DNA of 64,000 nucleotides. Origin: an uncultured Methanolobus sp. (lineage in GTDB: Archaea; Halobacteriota; Methanosarcinia; Methanosarcinales; Methanosarcinaceae). The notes under the pieces were generated by a model, which was not told where the DNA came from, did not search any database, and saw only the letters and a list, made by a program, of their open reading frames with translations. Shown here in pieces: positions 9,576 to 18,520 of this stretch. Location: the NCBI RefSeq assembly GCF_963665675.1, contig NZ_OY762426.1:992001-1056000 (forward strand), written 5' to 3'. Positions within the stretch are counted from its first letter, which is position 1, and the number at the start of each line of letters is the position of its first letter. The translations under genes and the position numbers were made by a program.

Positions 9576-10570
9576 AAATAGTTCCTGTGTTCCTGCGATA
9601 TGATTATGGCCAGAAATCCAGAGGAGAATCACTGGATGTACAGGGCTTCTACCCTGCTTTCAAGCGGATCTGTGATGAAGTCTACCCATTCTGGTTTGAT
9701 GAGTATCTCGGTGAAAAGGAAAAACTTCAGGAGAAACTGATTGAATTTATAGATAATGTCAAGCCTGACATAGTGTTCTTTATACTCATGAAAAATGAGT
9801 TTACTTTTGAAACACTGGATTACCTTAAAAGCAAATACACCACCATAAACTGGTTTTGCGATGATCAGTGGCGTTTTGATACCTTTACGAAAAATTTTGC
9901 ACCACATTTTGCATATTCGATCACCACAGATAAGTTCTCTCTGGAAAAGTACAAAGGCATTGGCTATGAAAATGTGATCAGCAGCCAGTGGGCATCTTTT
10001 GGGGCTACTGAAGGAATAGATATCGATGGTATCGAATACAAATATGATGTTTCTTTTGTAGGCGGTATCAGTGGGCATAGGAAATGGATAATTGATGAAT
10101 TATCCAAAAAGGGTATCCATGTAGAATGTTTTGGTTATGGCTGGAAAAATGGAAAAGTATCTTTTGAAGAAATGAAGGATATATTCCGAACTTCAAGGAT
10201 AAACCTGAATATTTCGAACAGCGTTTCATATGACATTCGCTGCATGTTCTCGTCTTTAATGAACCTGCGGGAATTTGTGAGGAGCAGGAAGACTACCGAA
10301 CAGATCAAAGCACGGAATTTTGAGATACCTGCTTTTGGAGGGTTTCAGCTTACAAATTACGTGCCTTCCATTGAAGACTATTTTGACGTTGGCAGGGAAA
10401 TTGCCTGCTATACAACAGTAGATGACGTGGTAACCCAGATTAGCTATTTTTTGGGCAATGAAGAGAAAAGAAGAGAGATATTAGAAACTTCTTATAAAAA
10501 AGCCATAAATAATTATACATATTATCATTTGCTAAAGAGATTATTCCTTGAAGAGGGTGAATTCAATTAA
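9572..10570 (+). CDS. CgeB-like glycosyltransferase
   Basis: This 332-residue protein has no membrane segment. The pattern resembles the CgeB/DUF3880-type GT-B glycosyltransferases: an N-terminal half with WFCDDQWRFD, then YDVSFVGGISGHRKWIIDEL, and a C-terminal half with ARNFEIPAFGGFQLTNYVPS and a loop including VGREIACYTTVDD, where the donor nucleotide would bind. It likely transfers one of the operon's sugars onto the growing glycan at the inner face of the membrane. The start codon overlaps the fcl stop by four bases, so it is translationally coupled. Donor and acceptor cannot be read from the sequence. Confidence 0.75.
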   Translation: MKIVPVFLRYDYGQKSRGESLDVQGFYPAFKRICDEVYPFWFDEYLGEKEKLQEKLIEFIDNVKPDIVFFILMKNEFTFETLDYLKSKYTTINWFCDDQWRFDTFTKNFAPHFAYSITTDKFSLEKYKGIGYENVISSQWASFGATEGIDIDGIEYKYDVSFVGGISGHRKWIIDELSKKGIHVECFGYGWKNGKVSFEEMKDIFRTSRINLNISNSVSYDIRCMFSSLMNLREFVRSRKTTEQIKARNFEIPAFGGFQLTNYVPSIEDYFDVGREIACYTTVDDVVTQISYFLGNEEKRREILETSYKKAINNYTYYHLLKRLFLEEGEFN

Positions 10571-12026
10571 AGTCTTACTTGCAACACTGTCAATTGAACC
10601 TACCAGCAGAGTTGAGAACAACCCGAATGCGGCTTACTCCTTGGGGCTAGCCTATATACAGGCAGTTCTTGAAAAGGAAGAACACGATACCAGATTGCTT
10701 TTCCTGAACAACTATGATAATGATTATTCTGAAAAAGCATTCTTTGATTGTTTTGATGAATACCAGCCACAAATAGTTGCTTTTCAGATCTTCAGCATGA
10801 ACAGGACGTCTACATTCCGTGCCATTGAAAAAATAAGACAAAAATCACCTTCAACCAGAATAATAATAGGTGGCGTTCATACCTCAGTAATGTACAGGCA
10901 GATAATAGATCAATATCCAGGGCTTGTAGCAGTTATCGGAGAAGGGGAATACACTGTAAAGGACCTTGTCGGGGCATTCGAATCAAACGCACCGTTAGGA
11001 GACATAAATGGAATTGCATATTACAGCAATGAACAAGTTGTAACAACTGAACCTAGGGAACTTATTGCCGATCTGGATTCACTTCCATTCCCAAAGCATG
11101 AAACTTTCTTTGAGCTTGAGCCGGAACGCTCAGTTGCCCATATAATTGCATCACGGGGTTGTCCTTTCAATTGCACTTTTTGCTGTCTCAAAGTAATATC
11201 AAAAAGAAAATACCGGAAAAGGGACATAAACAAAGTTGTTGATGAGATTAGGTACATAAAAGAAAAATATCCGCAACTCAGACATGTACAGCTACATGAT
11301 GACACGTTTTTACTTGACAATGAACGTGTGATACAGTTCTGTAAAATGATAATTGATCTGGATATGCAACTTACATTTGAGTGCAGTGCTCGTGTTAAAC
11401 CCATCTCATCAGAAATGTTTCACTGGATGGAAAAAGCAGGCTTCAAGAAAATAATGTTCGGACTTGAAACCGGTTCAGACAAACTTCTGGACTCTATTCA
11501 CAAAAAAATAACTAAAGAAGATGTGTTCAAATTATTTGATACACTGAAACCTTTTGATATTACAATCACAACATTTCTTATGTGTGGTTTCCCCGGCGAG
11601 GACATGAACACTATACATGAAACCATTGAACTTGTACAGAATACCCAGAAAATCCATTACAACCTGATTACAGGAGTAGGTATACTATGGGTGTATCCGG
11701 GTACAGAAGTGTACGAAATCATGAAAAACAGTGGGGAGATAACTGACGATTTCTGGATGTCTGATGAACCTGTACCATACTTTACTGTAGAGCATGACGT
11801 CAATGAGCTGATAGAATATGAAAATATAATACTTGACCATGTATCCCTTTACCGGATTCTGACATTTAGTGGGTTTAAGAACCACTTTTTGGTTATGCCA
11901 ACGACAATAATAAGATTTATACTGAAAAACAGGAATCTTTTACCTACCATACTGGCCATGCCGATAAAACTCCATTTCCCAGAACTGCACACAAAAATAC
12001 AAAGATTGTACAATAGGATTAAGTGA
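10548..12026 (+). CDS. B12-binding-domain radical SAM protein
   Basis: This 492-residue protein has an N-terminal cobalamin-binding-like Rossmann domain (about residues 8-145, with IIIGGVHTS) and then a radical SAM domain with the [4Fe-4S] motif CPFNCTFC (C205, C209, C212). The layout is that of BchE and class B radical SAM methylases or cyclases. Within a glycan operon it may methylate or otherwise modify a sugar or lipid carrier; that is inference. The frame opens with TTG at 10548, overlapping the previous gene by 23 bp; GTG at 10557 is an alternative start. The cobalamin domain lacks the DxHxxG motif, which is common in this class. Confidence 0.82.
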   Translation: MKRVNSIKVLLATLSIEPTSRVENNPNAAYSLGLAYIQAVLEKEEHDTRLLFLNNYDNDYSEKAFFDCFDEYQPQIVAFQIFSMNRTSTFRAIEKIRQKSPSTRIIIGGVHTSVMYRQIIDQYPGLVAVIGEGEYTVKDLVGAFESNAPLGDINGIAYYSNEQVVTTEPRELIADLDSLPFPKHETFFELEPERSVAHIIASRGCPFNCTFCCLKVISKRKYRKRDINKVVDEIRYIKEKYPQLRHVQLHDDTFLLDNERVIQFCKMIIDLDMQLTFECSARVKPISSEMFHWMEKAGFKKIMFGLETGSDKLLDSIHKKITKEDVFKLFDTLKPFDITITTFLMCGFPGEDMNTIHETIELVQNTQKIHYNLITGVGILWVYPGTEVYEIMKNSGEITDDFWMSDEPVPYFTVEHDVNELIEYENIILDHVSLYRILTFSGFKNHFLVMPTTIIRFILKNRNLLPTILAMPIKLHFPELHTKIQRLYNRIK

Positions 12027-12029
12027 AAA

Positions 12030-13058
12030 ATGATGGACCATTTTTTTTTAGTTTGCACTAGCGATTTTTATTACAATAATAGAATCTTTGATTTAGATAG
12101 CTCATATAACCGGGATAATTATTATTACCCTTTCCACTATTTCAAAAAAAAGTTAGCAGAACTGAGCATATCAATTGATACCTATGATTTTTTTGATAAA
12201 ACCAAGAATGAAAAATATGGACTGATCTTTTTCGATATGCCTGATGATATTGAGAAGTATATTGATGACAGTAATTGCCTTGCCAAATACCTGGTAATAT
12301 GGGAATCAGAAGTAATACGTCCTACTAATTGGAATAAAAAAGATCACATGTTTTTTGATAAAATATTTACCTGGAATGATGAATATGTTGACAATATCAA
12401 GTATTTCAAGATTAATTTCTCCCATAAGATAGGGGAAGAGATTGTTATTGATTTGTCCAAAAAAAGCAAACTTTGTACAATGATATCAGCACATAAGTTC
12501 AGAAACCATCCACTGGAATTATATTCCGAGCGTTTGAAAACAATACGCTGGTTTGAACAAAACCATCCTGAAGACTTTGATTTGTACGGAATGGACTGGG
12601 ACAAGTTCAGATTTAAAGGTGCTTTTTCCCCTATGAACCATATTATTGATAGATTTAAAATTTTGAACTTAATCTTTAAACCGGATTTCCCTTCATACAT
12701 GGGGAAAGTCAGGTCAAAAAATGAGACATATGGTAAATACAAATTTGCAATTTGCTATGAAAATGCACGGGATATATCAGGATATATCACTGAGAAAATA
12801 TTTGACTGTTTTTACGGAGCCTGTGTACCTATCTACTGGGGACCTGAAAACATAACTGAACATATTCCTGCAAACACTTTCATTAACCGTCATGATTTTG
12901 AAACATATGATGAATTATATAATACTATAAAACACATGGATGATGAAGAATATAAGGGCTATCTAGAAGCTATCAAGAACTTTATAAAAAGTGATGAAAT
13001 CCATCAATTCAGCTCAGAGTACTTTGCAGAAATACTAATATCCAACATTGTTGAATAA
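12030..13058 (+). CDS. GT10-family (fucosyltransferase-like) glycosyltransferase
   Basis: This 342-residue protein has the C-terminal signature of alpha-1,3/4-fucosyltransferases (GT10): YKFAICYEN, then GYITEKIFDCFYGACVPIYW and IPANTFI. In known members this region binds GDP-fucose, and several bacterial members also accept GDP-colitose. The gene sits in the same operon as the gmd tail and the Fcl/ColC-like gene, which would provide such a donor. No signal peptide or membrane span is visible, so it probably acts on the cytoplasmic face. AT content is noticeably higher here and in the next two genes than in the first part of the operon, which could reflect separate acquisition. Confidence 0.82.
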   Translation: MMDHFFLVCTSDFYYNNRIFDLDSSYNRDNYYYPFHYFKKKLAELSISIDTYDFFDKTKNEKYGLIFFDMPDDIEKYIDDSNCLAKYLVIWESEVIRPTNWNKKDHMFFDKIFTWNDEYVDNIKYFKINFSHKIGEEIVIDLSKKSKLCTMISAHKFRNHPLELYSERLKTIRWFEQNHPEDFDLYGMDWDKFRFKGAFSPMNHIIDRFKILNLIFKPDFPSYMGKVRSKNETYGKYKFAICYENARDISGYITEKIFDCFYGACVPIYWGPENITEHIPANTFINRHDFETYDELYNTIKHMDDEEYKGYLEAIKNFIKSDEIHQFSSEYFAEILISNIVE

Positions 13059-13059
13059 T

Positions 13060-14535
13060 ATGTCAATTAGTTCAATGCTTAAGAAAATACACAGGATCCT
13101 GTTTTCTAACTATATTGCAAAGGCTTTTAGTCTTTATTCTGCTTCCCAGGCAATAAACGCACTGATCAACTTTGCAATCCTTGCCCTTTACACTAACTAT
13201 TTATCTCCTGATGATTTTGGAAAACTGTCCCTCATATGGATATTTGTAGTAGTCATGTCTATAATAATAGATGGAAGACTTAATACCTCATTTTCTATCA
13301 GGTATTATAAATCAACAAAAGAAGAGAATACCACAAATATTTACACAATTTTCCTTTATAACTTACTCATTTTTATCATAGTATATGCTTCTTTTCTGTC
13401 CTTCCCATCTTCATTTGAAACAATAATGGGATTCCAGGTTCAAAGTAACGAACTATCAATTGTCTTTTTGCTTATTATTTTCATGGTTTATGGAAAATTC
13501 TATACGAACTATTTAATGATAGCAAAAGAACCAAAAAAATACTTTGTCACCATATTATTTTTCAACCTTATTCTCATAACCACCAGTATCATCTATTTGG
13601 AGATACTACAATCAGGATACATTTCATATCTTAAATCCTATTTAATCTCCTATCTTATCATAGCAGTTATCGGCTTCATATTCTTCTTCAAAGAGTACAC
13701 ACCCAAAAGATCAGAACTCTTTTCATATGACAAGCTTAAGAAATTGTTATACATCGGACTACCCTTAATTCCGGATGCAATATTATTAATGCTCTTGATA
13801 TGGGCCGACAGGTACATAATTAACGTGTATCAGGGTCTGGCTATTGTTGGTATATATAGCGTAGGATACCGGTTTTCAGAAGCAATCAACGCCTTCATAA
13901 TAAGCCCCTTCGGGCAGGCACTGTCGCCCCACTTATTTGAACAGTTTTCAAGGTCAAAGGAAGAATACAAAAAAACGATGAGTCTGATATTAAAATATTA
14001 TTGGATGGTCATAATTGGAATAATAATCGCTTATTTTGTAGTTTTAAAAGAAGTGTACCAGCTTATTATCGAAGTTGAATATATGGAAGGATACAACGTA
14101 ATCGGAATTATCCTGCTTGGAATAACCATTGGAGGAGCTGCAAATTTACTGGGAGCAACAATGGTTGTAGCAGAAAAGACAAAAAGAGTGTTCCTTTTCA
14201 CATCAATAACCGTTATTCTGAATATAGGACTTAACCTGATACTTGTCCCGGAGTATGGGATGTATGGTGCTGCTGCTGCAACGCTTTTAAGTTATATTTT
14301 GCAACTTGCTTTAATCTATACATACACCCAGAAAATATTATATGTACAATATGACCGCATATTTATGATTAAAACTACAATACTATCTTTATTGTTCCTG
14401 CTTTCTGTGGTATCCATCTCTTATATGAAAATAAGCGTAGCACTTAGTCTTGGACTAAAAGGATCACTATTTGTGCTGTTCCTGTTTACATTATATAATA
14501 TAAAAGAAGTTAATGATCTTTGCAAGAGGTTTTAA
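13060..14535 (+). CDS. Polysaccharide flippase (Wzx-like, MOP superfamily)
   Basis: This protein of about 491 residues is almost entirely hydrophobic helices, roughly 12-14 transmembrane segments, with the N-terminal pattern ASQAINALINFAILALYTNY and later LPLIPDAILLMLLIWADRYI that are typical of O-antigen translocases. It would flip the lipid-linked glycan across the cytoplasmic membrane. I place the start at ATG 13060, one base after the upstream stop; an earlier TTG at 13048 overlaps that gene and has no clear ribosome site. The presence of a flippase supports an exported polymer or surface-protein glycan rather than a soluble product. Confidence 0.85.
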   Translation: MSISSMLKKIHRILFSNYIAKAFSLYSASQAINALINFAILALYTNYLSPDDFGKLSLIWIFVVVMSIIIDGRLNTSFSIRYYKSTKEENTTNIYTIFLYNLLIFIIVYASFLSFPSSFETIMGFQVQSNELSIVFLLIIFMVYGKFYTNYLMIAKEPKKYFVTILFFNLILITTSIIYLEILQSGYISYLKSYLISYLIIAVIGFIFFFKEYTPKRSELFSYDKLKKLLYIGLPLIPDAILLMLLIWADRYIINVYQGLAIVGIYSVGYRFSEAINAFIISPFGQALSPHLFEQFSRSKEEYKKTMSLILKYYWMVIIGIIIAYFVVLKEVYQLIIEVEYMEGYNVIGIILLGITIGGAANLLGATMVVAEKTKRVFLFTSITVILNIGLNLILVPEYGMYGAAAATLLSYILQLALIYTYTQKILYVQYDRIFMIKTTILSLLFLLSVVSISYMKISVALSLGLKGSLFVLFLFTLYNIKEVNDLCKRF

Positions 14536-14538
14536 ATT

Positions 14539-15600
14539 TTGTCAGCTGATATTAAAAGGAATCCGAAGGTTTCTGTTTGCATTCCTACATACAATGCAGC
14601 GAGAACCATTTCATATACACTTAAATCTGTCATTGAACAAACATATACAAATCTGGAGATTCTTATTGTTGACAACGATTCTTCCGATAACACTCTATCC
14701 GTAGTTAATGAATTCAGAGATCCACGAATAAATGTATACAGAAATGAGAAAAACCTTGGAGGAGAAGGCAACTTTACACGATGCATTGGGCTTGCAAGCG
14801 GTGAGTATACTGCAATATTCCACGCTGACGACATATATACTCCGGAAATGATCTGCAAACAGGTGGAAGCTTTCCAGAAGAATGACAATGTTCTCGCTGT
14901 CTCTACTATGGCTAAACACATCAACGAAAAAAATGAATTCATAGGGAAATCCGATATCCCTGCAAGGTTAAAAAAAAAAGAGATATACAATTTTGATGAT
15001 ATATTCGCTTCCGTACTTCAACACGGAAATTTCCTTATATGTCCAAGTTTTATGGTCAGAACAGATGTCTACAAAGAATTAGCTCCTTTTAATGGAACAG
15101 ATTTTCGTACGTCTGCAGATCTGGACATGTGGTTCAGGATCTTGAAAAGGGGACCAATAATGATTCTAAAGGACTATCTTATGAACTACAGGATAGATGA
15201 AAACCATTTTACTCACCACTACGAATACCTCAGGACTGAGCCCCGGAATTTCTTTAGAGTTGTAGACCATCATTTAATGTTAGTGAATAAGCATACCAAC
15301 AAAATATCTCAGAAAGAAGTTGACAAGTACCAGTTGCTTAAGAGTTGCGATGAGATTGTATGCAGTATTAATCTATTGATCAAAAATAAACAATCAAAAG
15401 CCAAGAGAATGCTAAAGCAATCTTCTCGCAGGAATGCTTTTTATGCTGCCGCCAGAAATCCACTAAAACCAAAATACATGTTTTTCCTGATATCCGGGAA
15501 ATGTCTCATGATTTTAATAAAATATGGATTATGGAACCGATGGTTTTCCAGATTTCTGAATGAACTGCGATATAGAATTGCTTCTGATTTATTTTACTAG
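14539..15600 (+). CDS. Family 2 glycosyltransferase
   Basis: This 353-residue protein starts with VSVCIPTYNAARTISYTLKS, continues with LEILIVDNDSSDNT, and has FHADDIYTPEM, where the aspartates would bind the nucleotide-sugar metal ion. These are the GT-A fold, GT2 family landmarks. The start is TTG at 14539, supported by AAGAGGT at 14524-14530. It is the last gene of the + strand glycan operon; the next 395 bp carry no gene. The C-terminal 100 residues are basic and may sit against the membrane. Donor and acceptor are unknown. Confidence 0.85.
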   Translation: MSADIKRNPKVSVCIPTYNAARTISYTLKSVIEQTYTNLEILIVDNDSSDNTLSVVNEFRDPRINVYRNEKNLGGEGNFTRCIGLASGEYTAIFHADDIYTPEMICKQVEAFQKNDNVLAVSTMAKHINEKNEFIGKSDIPARLKKKEIYNFDDIFASVLQHGNFLICPSFMVRTDVYKELAPFNGTDFRTSADLDMWFRILKRGPIMILKDYLMNYRIDENHFTHHYEYLRTEPRNFFRVVDHHLMLVNKHTNKISQKEVDKYQLLKSCDEIVCSINLLIKNKQSKAKRMLKQSSRRNAFYAAARNPLKPKYMFFLISGKCLMILIKYGLWNRWFSRFLNELRYRIASDLFY

Positions 15601-15995
15601 ACTTCAAGAGTTATCAAAAGTAACACTTTAGTCACATCATAAATTAAAAAAATAGAATAAAAAAAGAGTTACAGAGACTGTCGGAAAATACAGGGTAAAA
15701 GTCCCATTTACCCATAGTAAGCGCAAATTTTTGCGACACTATTTTATTTTAGACAGATTTCGTCATTTGATTGATCTTTTTTGTCCAATAGACCATTATC
15801 GTTCTTAATATTTTTAGGGTCCTCTGAGATTATATCCTAATTACAGCAATATAATTCCTTTTTTACCTAAATACAGAGTTTATCTTACTGCCTCATGAAA
15901 AGTACATCCTATTTAGTTTTTAAATTCAAATTAAAGCCGAATAAAATCGTAATATTTATTGAGGAGGACGTATTATCCTCCTCTGGCGATTAATT
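15601..15995. other. Gene-free stretch between the glycan operon and the mobile-element cluster
   Basis: No convincing frame lies here. The stretch is AT-rich and ends in a perfect hairpin, GAGGAGGA (15961-15968), 7-base loop, TCCTCCTC (15976-15983), just ahead of the transposase remnant at 15996. Much of it probably belongs to the left end of that disrupted insertion sequence, for example around GACTGTCGGAAAATACAGGG near 15680, but the opposite end is missing, so the IS boundary cannot be fixed. No obvious intrinsic terminator follows the glycosyltransferase. Confidence 0.5.
15961..15983 (+). promoter_or_regulatory. Perfect hairpin holding a Shine-Dalgarno-like sequence before the transposase remnant
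   Basis: An 8-bp perfect stem (GAGGAGGA/TCCTCCTC) encloses the loop CGTATTA. The stem contains GGAGG, but 30 bp upstream of the ATG at 15996, too far for direct initiation. It could limit read-through translation into the transposase, a known way in which insertion sequences restrain expression from outside promoters. The function is inference; the structure is directly visible. Confidence 0.45.
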
Positions 15996-16245
15996 ATGCA
16001 ACCCCCGCTTATACCACTAAACGAAGATTACAAATGGAAATTGTTATCTGAAATACTAAATGTTTTCGATTCAAGAGCAACCAGACAGATTCTTTCAAGG
16101 AGGGGCATTCTGCCCCTCCAAAAATCAATACCTGCCATAAAAATAGTTCTTCTGAGCATGTTCTTTTCAAGTGATATCTCCTATGTTGTAAGAGAGATCG
16201 AAGAAAGGGAAAGCTTGAGGGGATTTCTAAAAACAAATACAGTAT
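15996..16245 (+). pseudogene. Transposase N-terminal fragment, interrupted by the IS21 element
   Basis: About 83 codons survive, including IKIVLLSMFFSSDISYVVREIEE and ESLRGFLKTNT, resembling the N-terminal helical region of IS4-type DDE transposases found in Methanosarcina. The catalytic DDE region is absent. The frame runs into the left terminal repeat of the IS21 element at 16246 and stops at 16260-16262. The missing 3' part does not resume after the element's right end at 20611, so the right side has been deleted or rearranged. The family assignment is from memory of similar proteins and is moderate. Confidence 0.6.
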
Positions 16246-16295
16246 TGTCAACGGCGGAATAAAATTCCTCATTTTCGGCGGTTTAAAAATCCCCA
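16246..16295 (+). repeat. Left terminal inverted repeat of the IS21 element
   Basis: This sequence aligns over 50 bp with the reverse complement of 20562-20611. Shared blocks include TGTCA at the tip, TTTCGGCGGT in the middle and TCCCCA at the inner end. IS21 elements often carry such multiple-block ends as binding sites for IstA. Confidence 0.85.
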
Positions 16296-16333
16296 AATAC
16301 TAATCCTTGAGAAAAACTCAAGGATTGTGGATA

Positions 16334-16348
16334 ATGCTGAAAACAGAG
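16334..16348 (+). other. istA exon 1 (first five codons, split off by the intron)
   Basis: ATG CTG AAA ACA GAG encodes MLKTE. It is followed immediately by the intron 5' end GTGCGAC. Joining it to GAATGG at 18521 gives MLKTEEWLVIQDL, the standard start of an IstA protein, which both confirms the splice junctions and shows the gene is whole once spliced. Without splicing the frame runs on into the intron and ends at 16531. Confidence 0.82.
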
Positions 16349-16720
16349 GTGCGACAAGAAGCTGAATTATGGATTGCTGTATGCTATCCTATTTGCTCAG
16401 GATATCCCTATTGTAGCATGCATTTTTTGGTAACAAATTTGTGTGAAGCCTGCGAGACAACGTGGAAAGACTGGAAACCTAATTTTGGTCAATCTGCAAG
16501 GGAAAGACTATCATGGAGAAACGAAAGTTGAACTATCGTAAGGGTCGTAATCAGCGACAAGTGAAATAGGTTGATACACTTGAACCAAAAGGTAAGAAAC
16601 CGGATTATACTGGCTCTCTGCACGGTATAATGAGCAAAACGAGTGTTTCCGGCCTACAGATAACTCCTAAAATGGTCATATTATCCATAAATTTAGAACT
16701 TGGTAAGTCCCATGTGCTCC

Positions 16721-16749
16721 TCAAAAAAAAAAAAAAAAAAAAAAAAGAG
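16721..16749 (+). repeat. A24 homopolymer within the group II intron, flanked by CTC/GAG
   Basis: A run of 24 adenines sits between CTCCTC and GAGGTAG, upstream of the maturase start and between the ribozyme's 5' domains and the coding region. The flanks could pair as a short stem with the A-run as loop. In group II introns, loops that are not part of the core tolerate such insertions. Length may be subject to sequencing error. Confidence 0.6.
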
Positions 16750-16910
16750 GTAGGGACTTCGTGAGAAGGAACAATGGCACAGGGGATAGAGGAAACGGTA
16801 AAAAGCTAATGACATTCTGTAATGGAATGTATAGAGGTTCAAAATTTGCCTTATCCCGAAAGGGAGCAGACTTGCCGTAGGTGTTCTATTACATGAAAGG
16901 AGGCAAACTT

Positions 16911-18392
16911 ATGAATGCAGGATACTCAACGACACCATCAGGTGAGAGGCTTGCAGACAATTCAATCCCGAAATGGGAGAAAATCGACTGGAAAACAGTC
17001 GAAAATAACGTTAATAAGCTGCAAACCCGGATTGTAAAAGCAGTTAGACAAAAGAAGTGGCATTTAGTTAAACGGCTACAATACTTGCTTACCAATTCTT
17101 TCCATGCCAAATTACTGGCAGTAAAGAAGGTAACACAAAACAGAGGTAAAAGAACAGCTGGAATCGATGGAGAAAAATGGATAACGTCCAACTCCAAGCT
17201 GAAAGCTGCTCTGGAACTGTCAGGTAAGAACTACAAGGCCAAACCATTAAGAAGAATCTATATTGAGAAGCCAGGGAAGAAGAAAAAACGACCATTGAGC
17301 ATCCCTACAATGTCCGACAGAGCGATGCAGGCATTATATGCCCTAGCTCTAAACCCAATAGCAGAAACTACAGCAGACAGAATATCCTATGGATTTCGGA
17401 AATATCGAAGTTCACAGGATGCACAAGCTCAATTATTTGTATGCCTGAGTAAAAGAAACTCTGCTCAATGGATTCTGGAAGGGGACATAAAAGGCTGCTT
17501 CGATACCATAAATCATGAGTGGCTCCTGAATAATGTCCTTATGGATAAGTCAATATTAAAGCAATTCCTTAAAGCTGGCTATGTGTACAACAGGCATCTG
17601 AATCCCACCAAAGCAGGTACTGCGCAAGGTGGACTAATATCTCCAACTTTGGCTAATATCACTCTGGATGGTATGGAAAATGCAATAGCATCCAAATACC
17701 ATACAAACAAGAGGGGAACTATCAATAAAAACAGATATAACCCACATAAAGTCAATTTTGTGAGATATGCAGACGATTTCATCATCACTGCCGATTCAGA
17801 GGAAGTAGCTAAAGATATTGCTGATACTATCAGACTATTCTTAAAGGAAAGAGGACTGGAACTATCTCGTGAGAAAACCCTTATTACTCATATAGACAAT
17901 GGGTTTGATTTCCTGGGATGGAATTTTCGGAAATACAGCGGTAAACTCCTAATCAAACCCTCGAATAAATCTATTGAGAATATCACAAGAAGTATAAGTA
18001 ACGTGATTAAGAACGGCAAGGCTTTGTCGCAACGTTCTCTCATTAAGAAACTCAACCCTATTATCACTGGATGGAGCGAATACCATCGCTCAGCAGTTGC
18101 TAAAGAGACGTTCAGTAAGCTTGATTTCAGATTATGGAATATGCTATGGACGTGGGCTAAAAGGCGACATCCGAACAAATCTCACCAATGGATAGTAAAT
18201 CGATATTGGCATAGGATAGGGTCAAGGAACTGGGTATTCTCTGCAGAGGGGCTTAAACTTAAAATCTTCTCGGATACGAAGATAATAAGACATCCGTGTA
18301 TAAAAATGGATAAGAACCCCTACGTAGACAAAGAATATTTCAAATGGAGAACAAACTATCTGAGAAAGCAGAAACAAGTGTCGTTGGAGTAA
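16911..18392 (+). CDS. ltrA: Group II intron reverse transcriptase/maturase
   Basis: This 493-residue protein has the RT fingers-palm with ISYGFRKYRS, the ILEGDIKGCFDTINHEWL block, the AQGGLISPTLANI motif and the catalytic YADD (residues 286-289), followed by the maturase domain with WSEYHRS and HPNKSHQWIVNRYW. It assists splicing of its host intron and would reverse-transcribe it at new sites. I see no HNH endonuclease domain after the maturase region, only a short basic tail. The start at ATG 16911 follows AAAGGAGG at 16896-16903 with ideal spacing; an earlier GTG at 16881 is in frame but less likely. Confidence 0.93.
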   Translation: MNAGYSTTPSGERLADNSIPKWEKIDWKTVENNVNKLQTRIVKAVRQKKWHLVKRLQYLLTNSFHAKLLAVKKVTQNRGKRTAGIDGEKWITSNSKLKAALELSGKNYKAKPLRRIYIEKPGKKKKRPLSIPTMSDRAMQALYALALNPIAETTADRISYGFRKYRSSQDAQAQLFVCLSKRNSAQWILEGDIKGCFDTINHEWLLNNVLMDKSILKQFLKAGYVYNRHLNPTKAGTAQGGLISPTLANITLDGMENAIASKYHTNKRGTINKNRYNPHKVNFVRYADDFIITADSEEVAKDIADTIRLFLKERGLELSREKTLITHIDNGFDFLGWNFRKYSGKLLIKPSNKSIENITRSISNVIKNGKALSQRSLIKKLNPIITGWSEYHRSAVAKETFSKLDFRLWNMLWTWAKRRHPNKSHQWIVNRYWHRIGSRNWVFSAEGLKLKIFSDTKIIRHPCIKMDKNPYVDKEYFKWRTNYLRKQKQVSLE

Positions 18393-18444
18393 GTGTCACG
18401 AAAGTCTAACAGCCGCCTGATACAGAAAGGGTTATAGAATGCTT

Positions 18445-18479
18445 GAGCCGTGATGAAGGGAAACTTTCACGTCCGGTTC
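18445..18479 (+). ncRNA. Group II intron domain V
   Basis: The sequence begins GAGCCGTGATGAAGG and ends CACGTCCGGTTC. It folds as the expected hairpin with a GAAA tetraloop, and its lower stem holds the catalytic AGC triad. It lies 52 bp after the maturase stop, followed at once by domain VI and the 3' splice site. This is the most conserved part of the ribozyme and is intact here. Confidence 0.85.
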
Positions 18480-18520
18480 TTAGAAGAGGGAGAGCGAGCA
18501 ATCGCTCTTTCTTATTCGAC

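Larger units (their letters stand above)
16349..18520 (+). mobile_element. Group II intron inserted in istA
   Basis: The 5' boundary has GTGCGAC, the consensus group II start. The 3' end has a recognisable domain V hairpin with the AGC triad, then domain VI (AGAGCGA/TCGCTCT stem at about 18492-18507 with an unpaired A near 18514), and the intron ends in AC at 18520. The 2172-bp intron encodes its own reverse transcriptase/maturase. The junctions restore the IstA reading frame exactly. CTCTG at 16616-16620 could pair with CAGAG, the last five exon bases, as EBS1-IBS1; this pairing is tentative. All parts look intact, so the intron may still splice. Confidence 0.88.

Noticed and set aside
16307..16531. 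Open frame of 74 codons before the maturase
   Set aside because: Only its MLKTE part is coding (istA exon 1). The rest is group II intron RNA read through the splice site.
18443..18520. N-terminal extension of IstA upstream of 18521
   Set aside because: This DNA is domain V/VI of the intron; the proper N-terminus comes from exon 1 by splicing.
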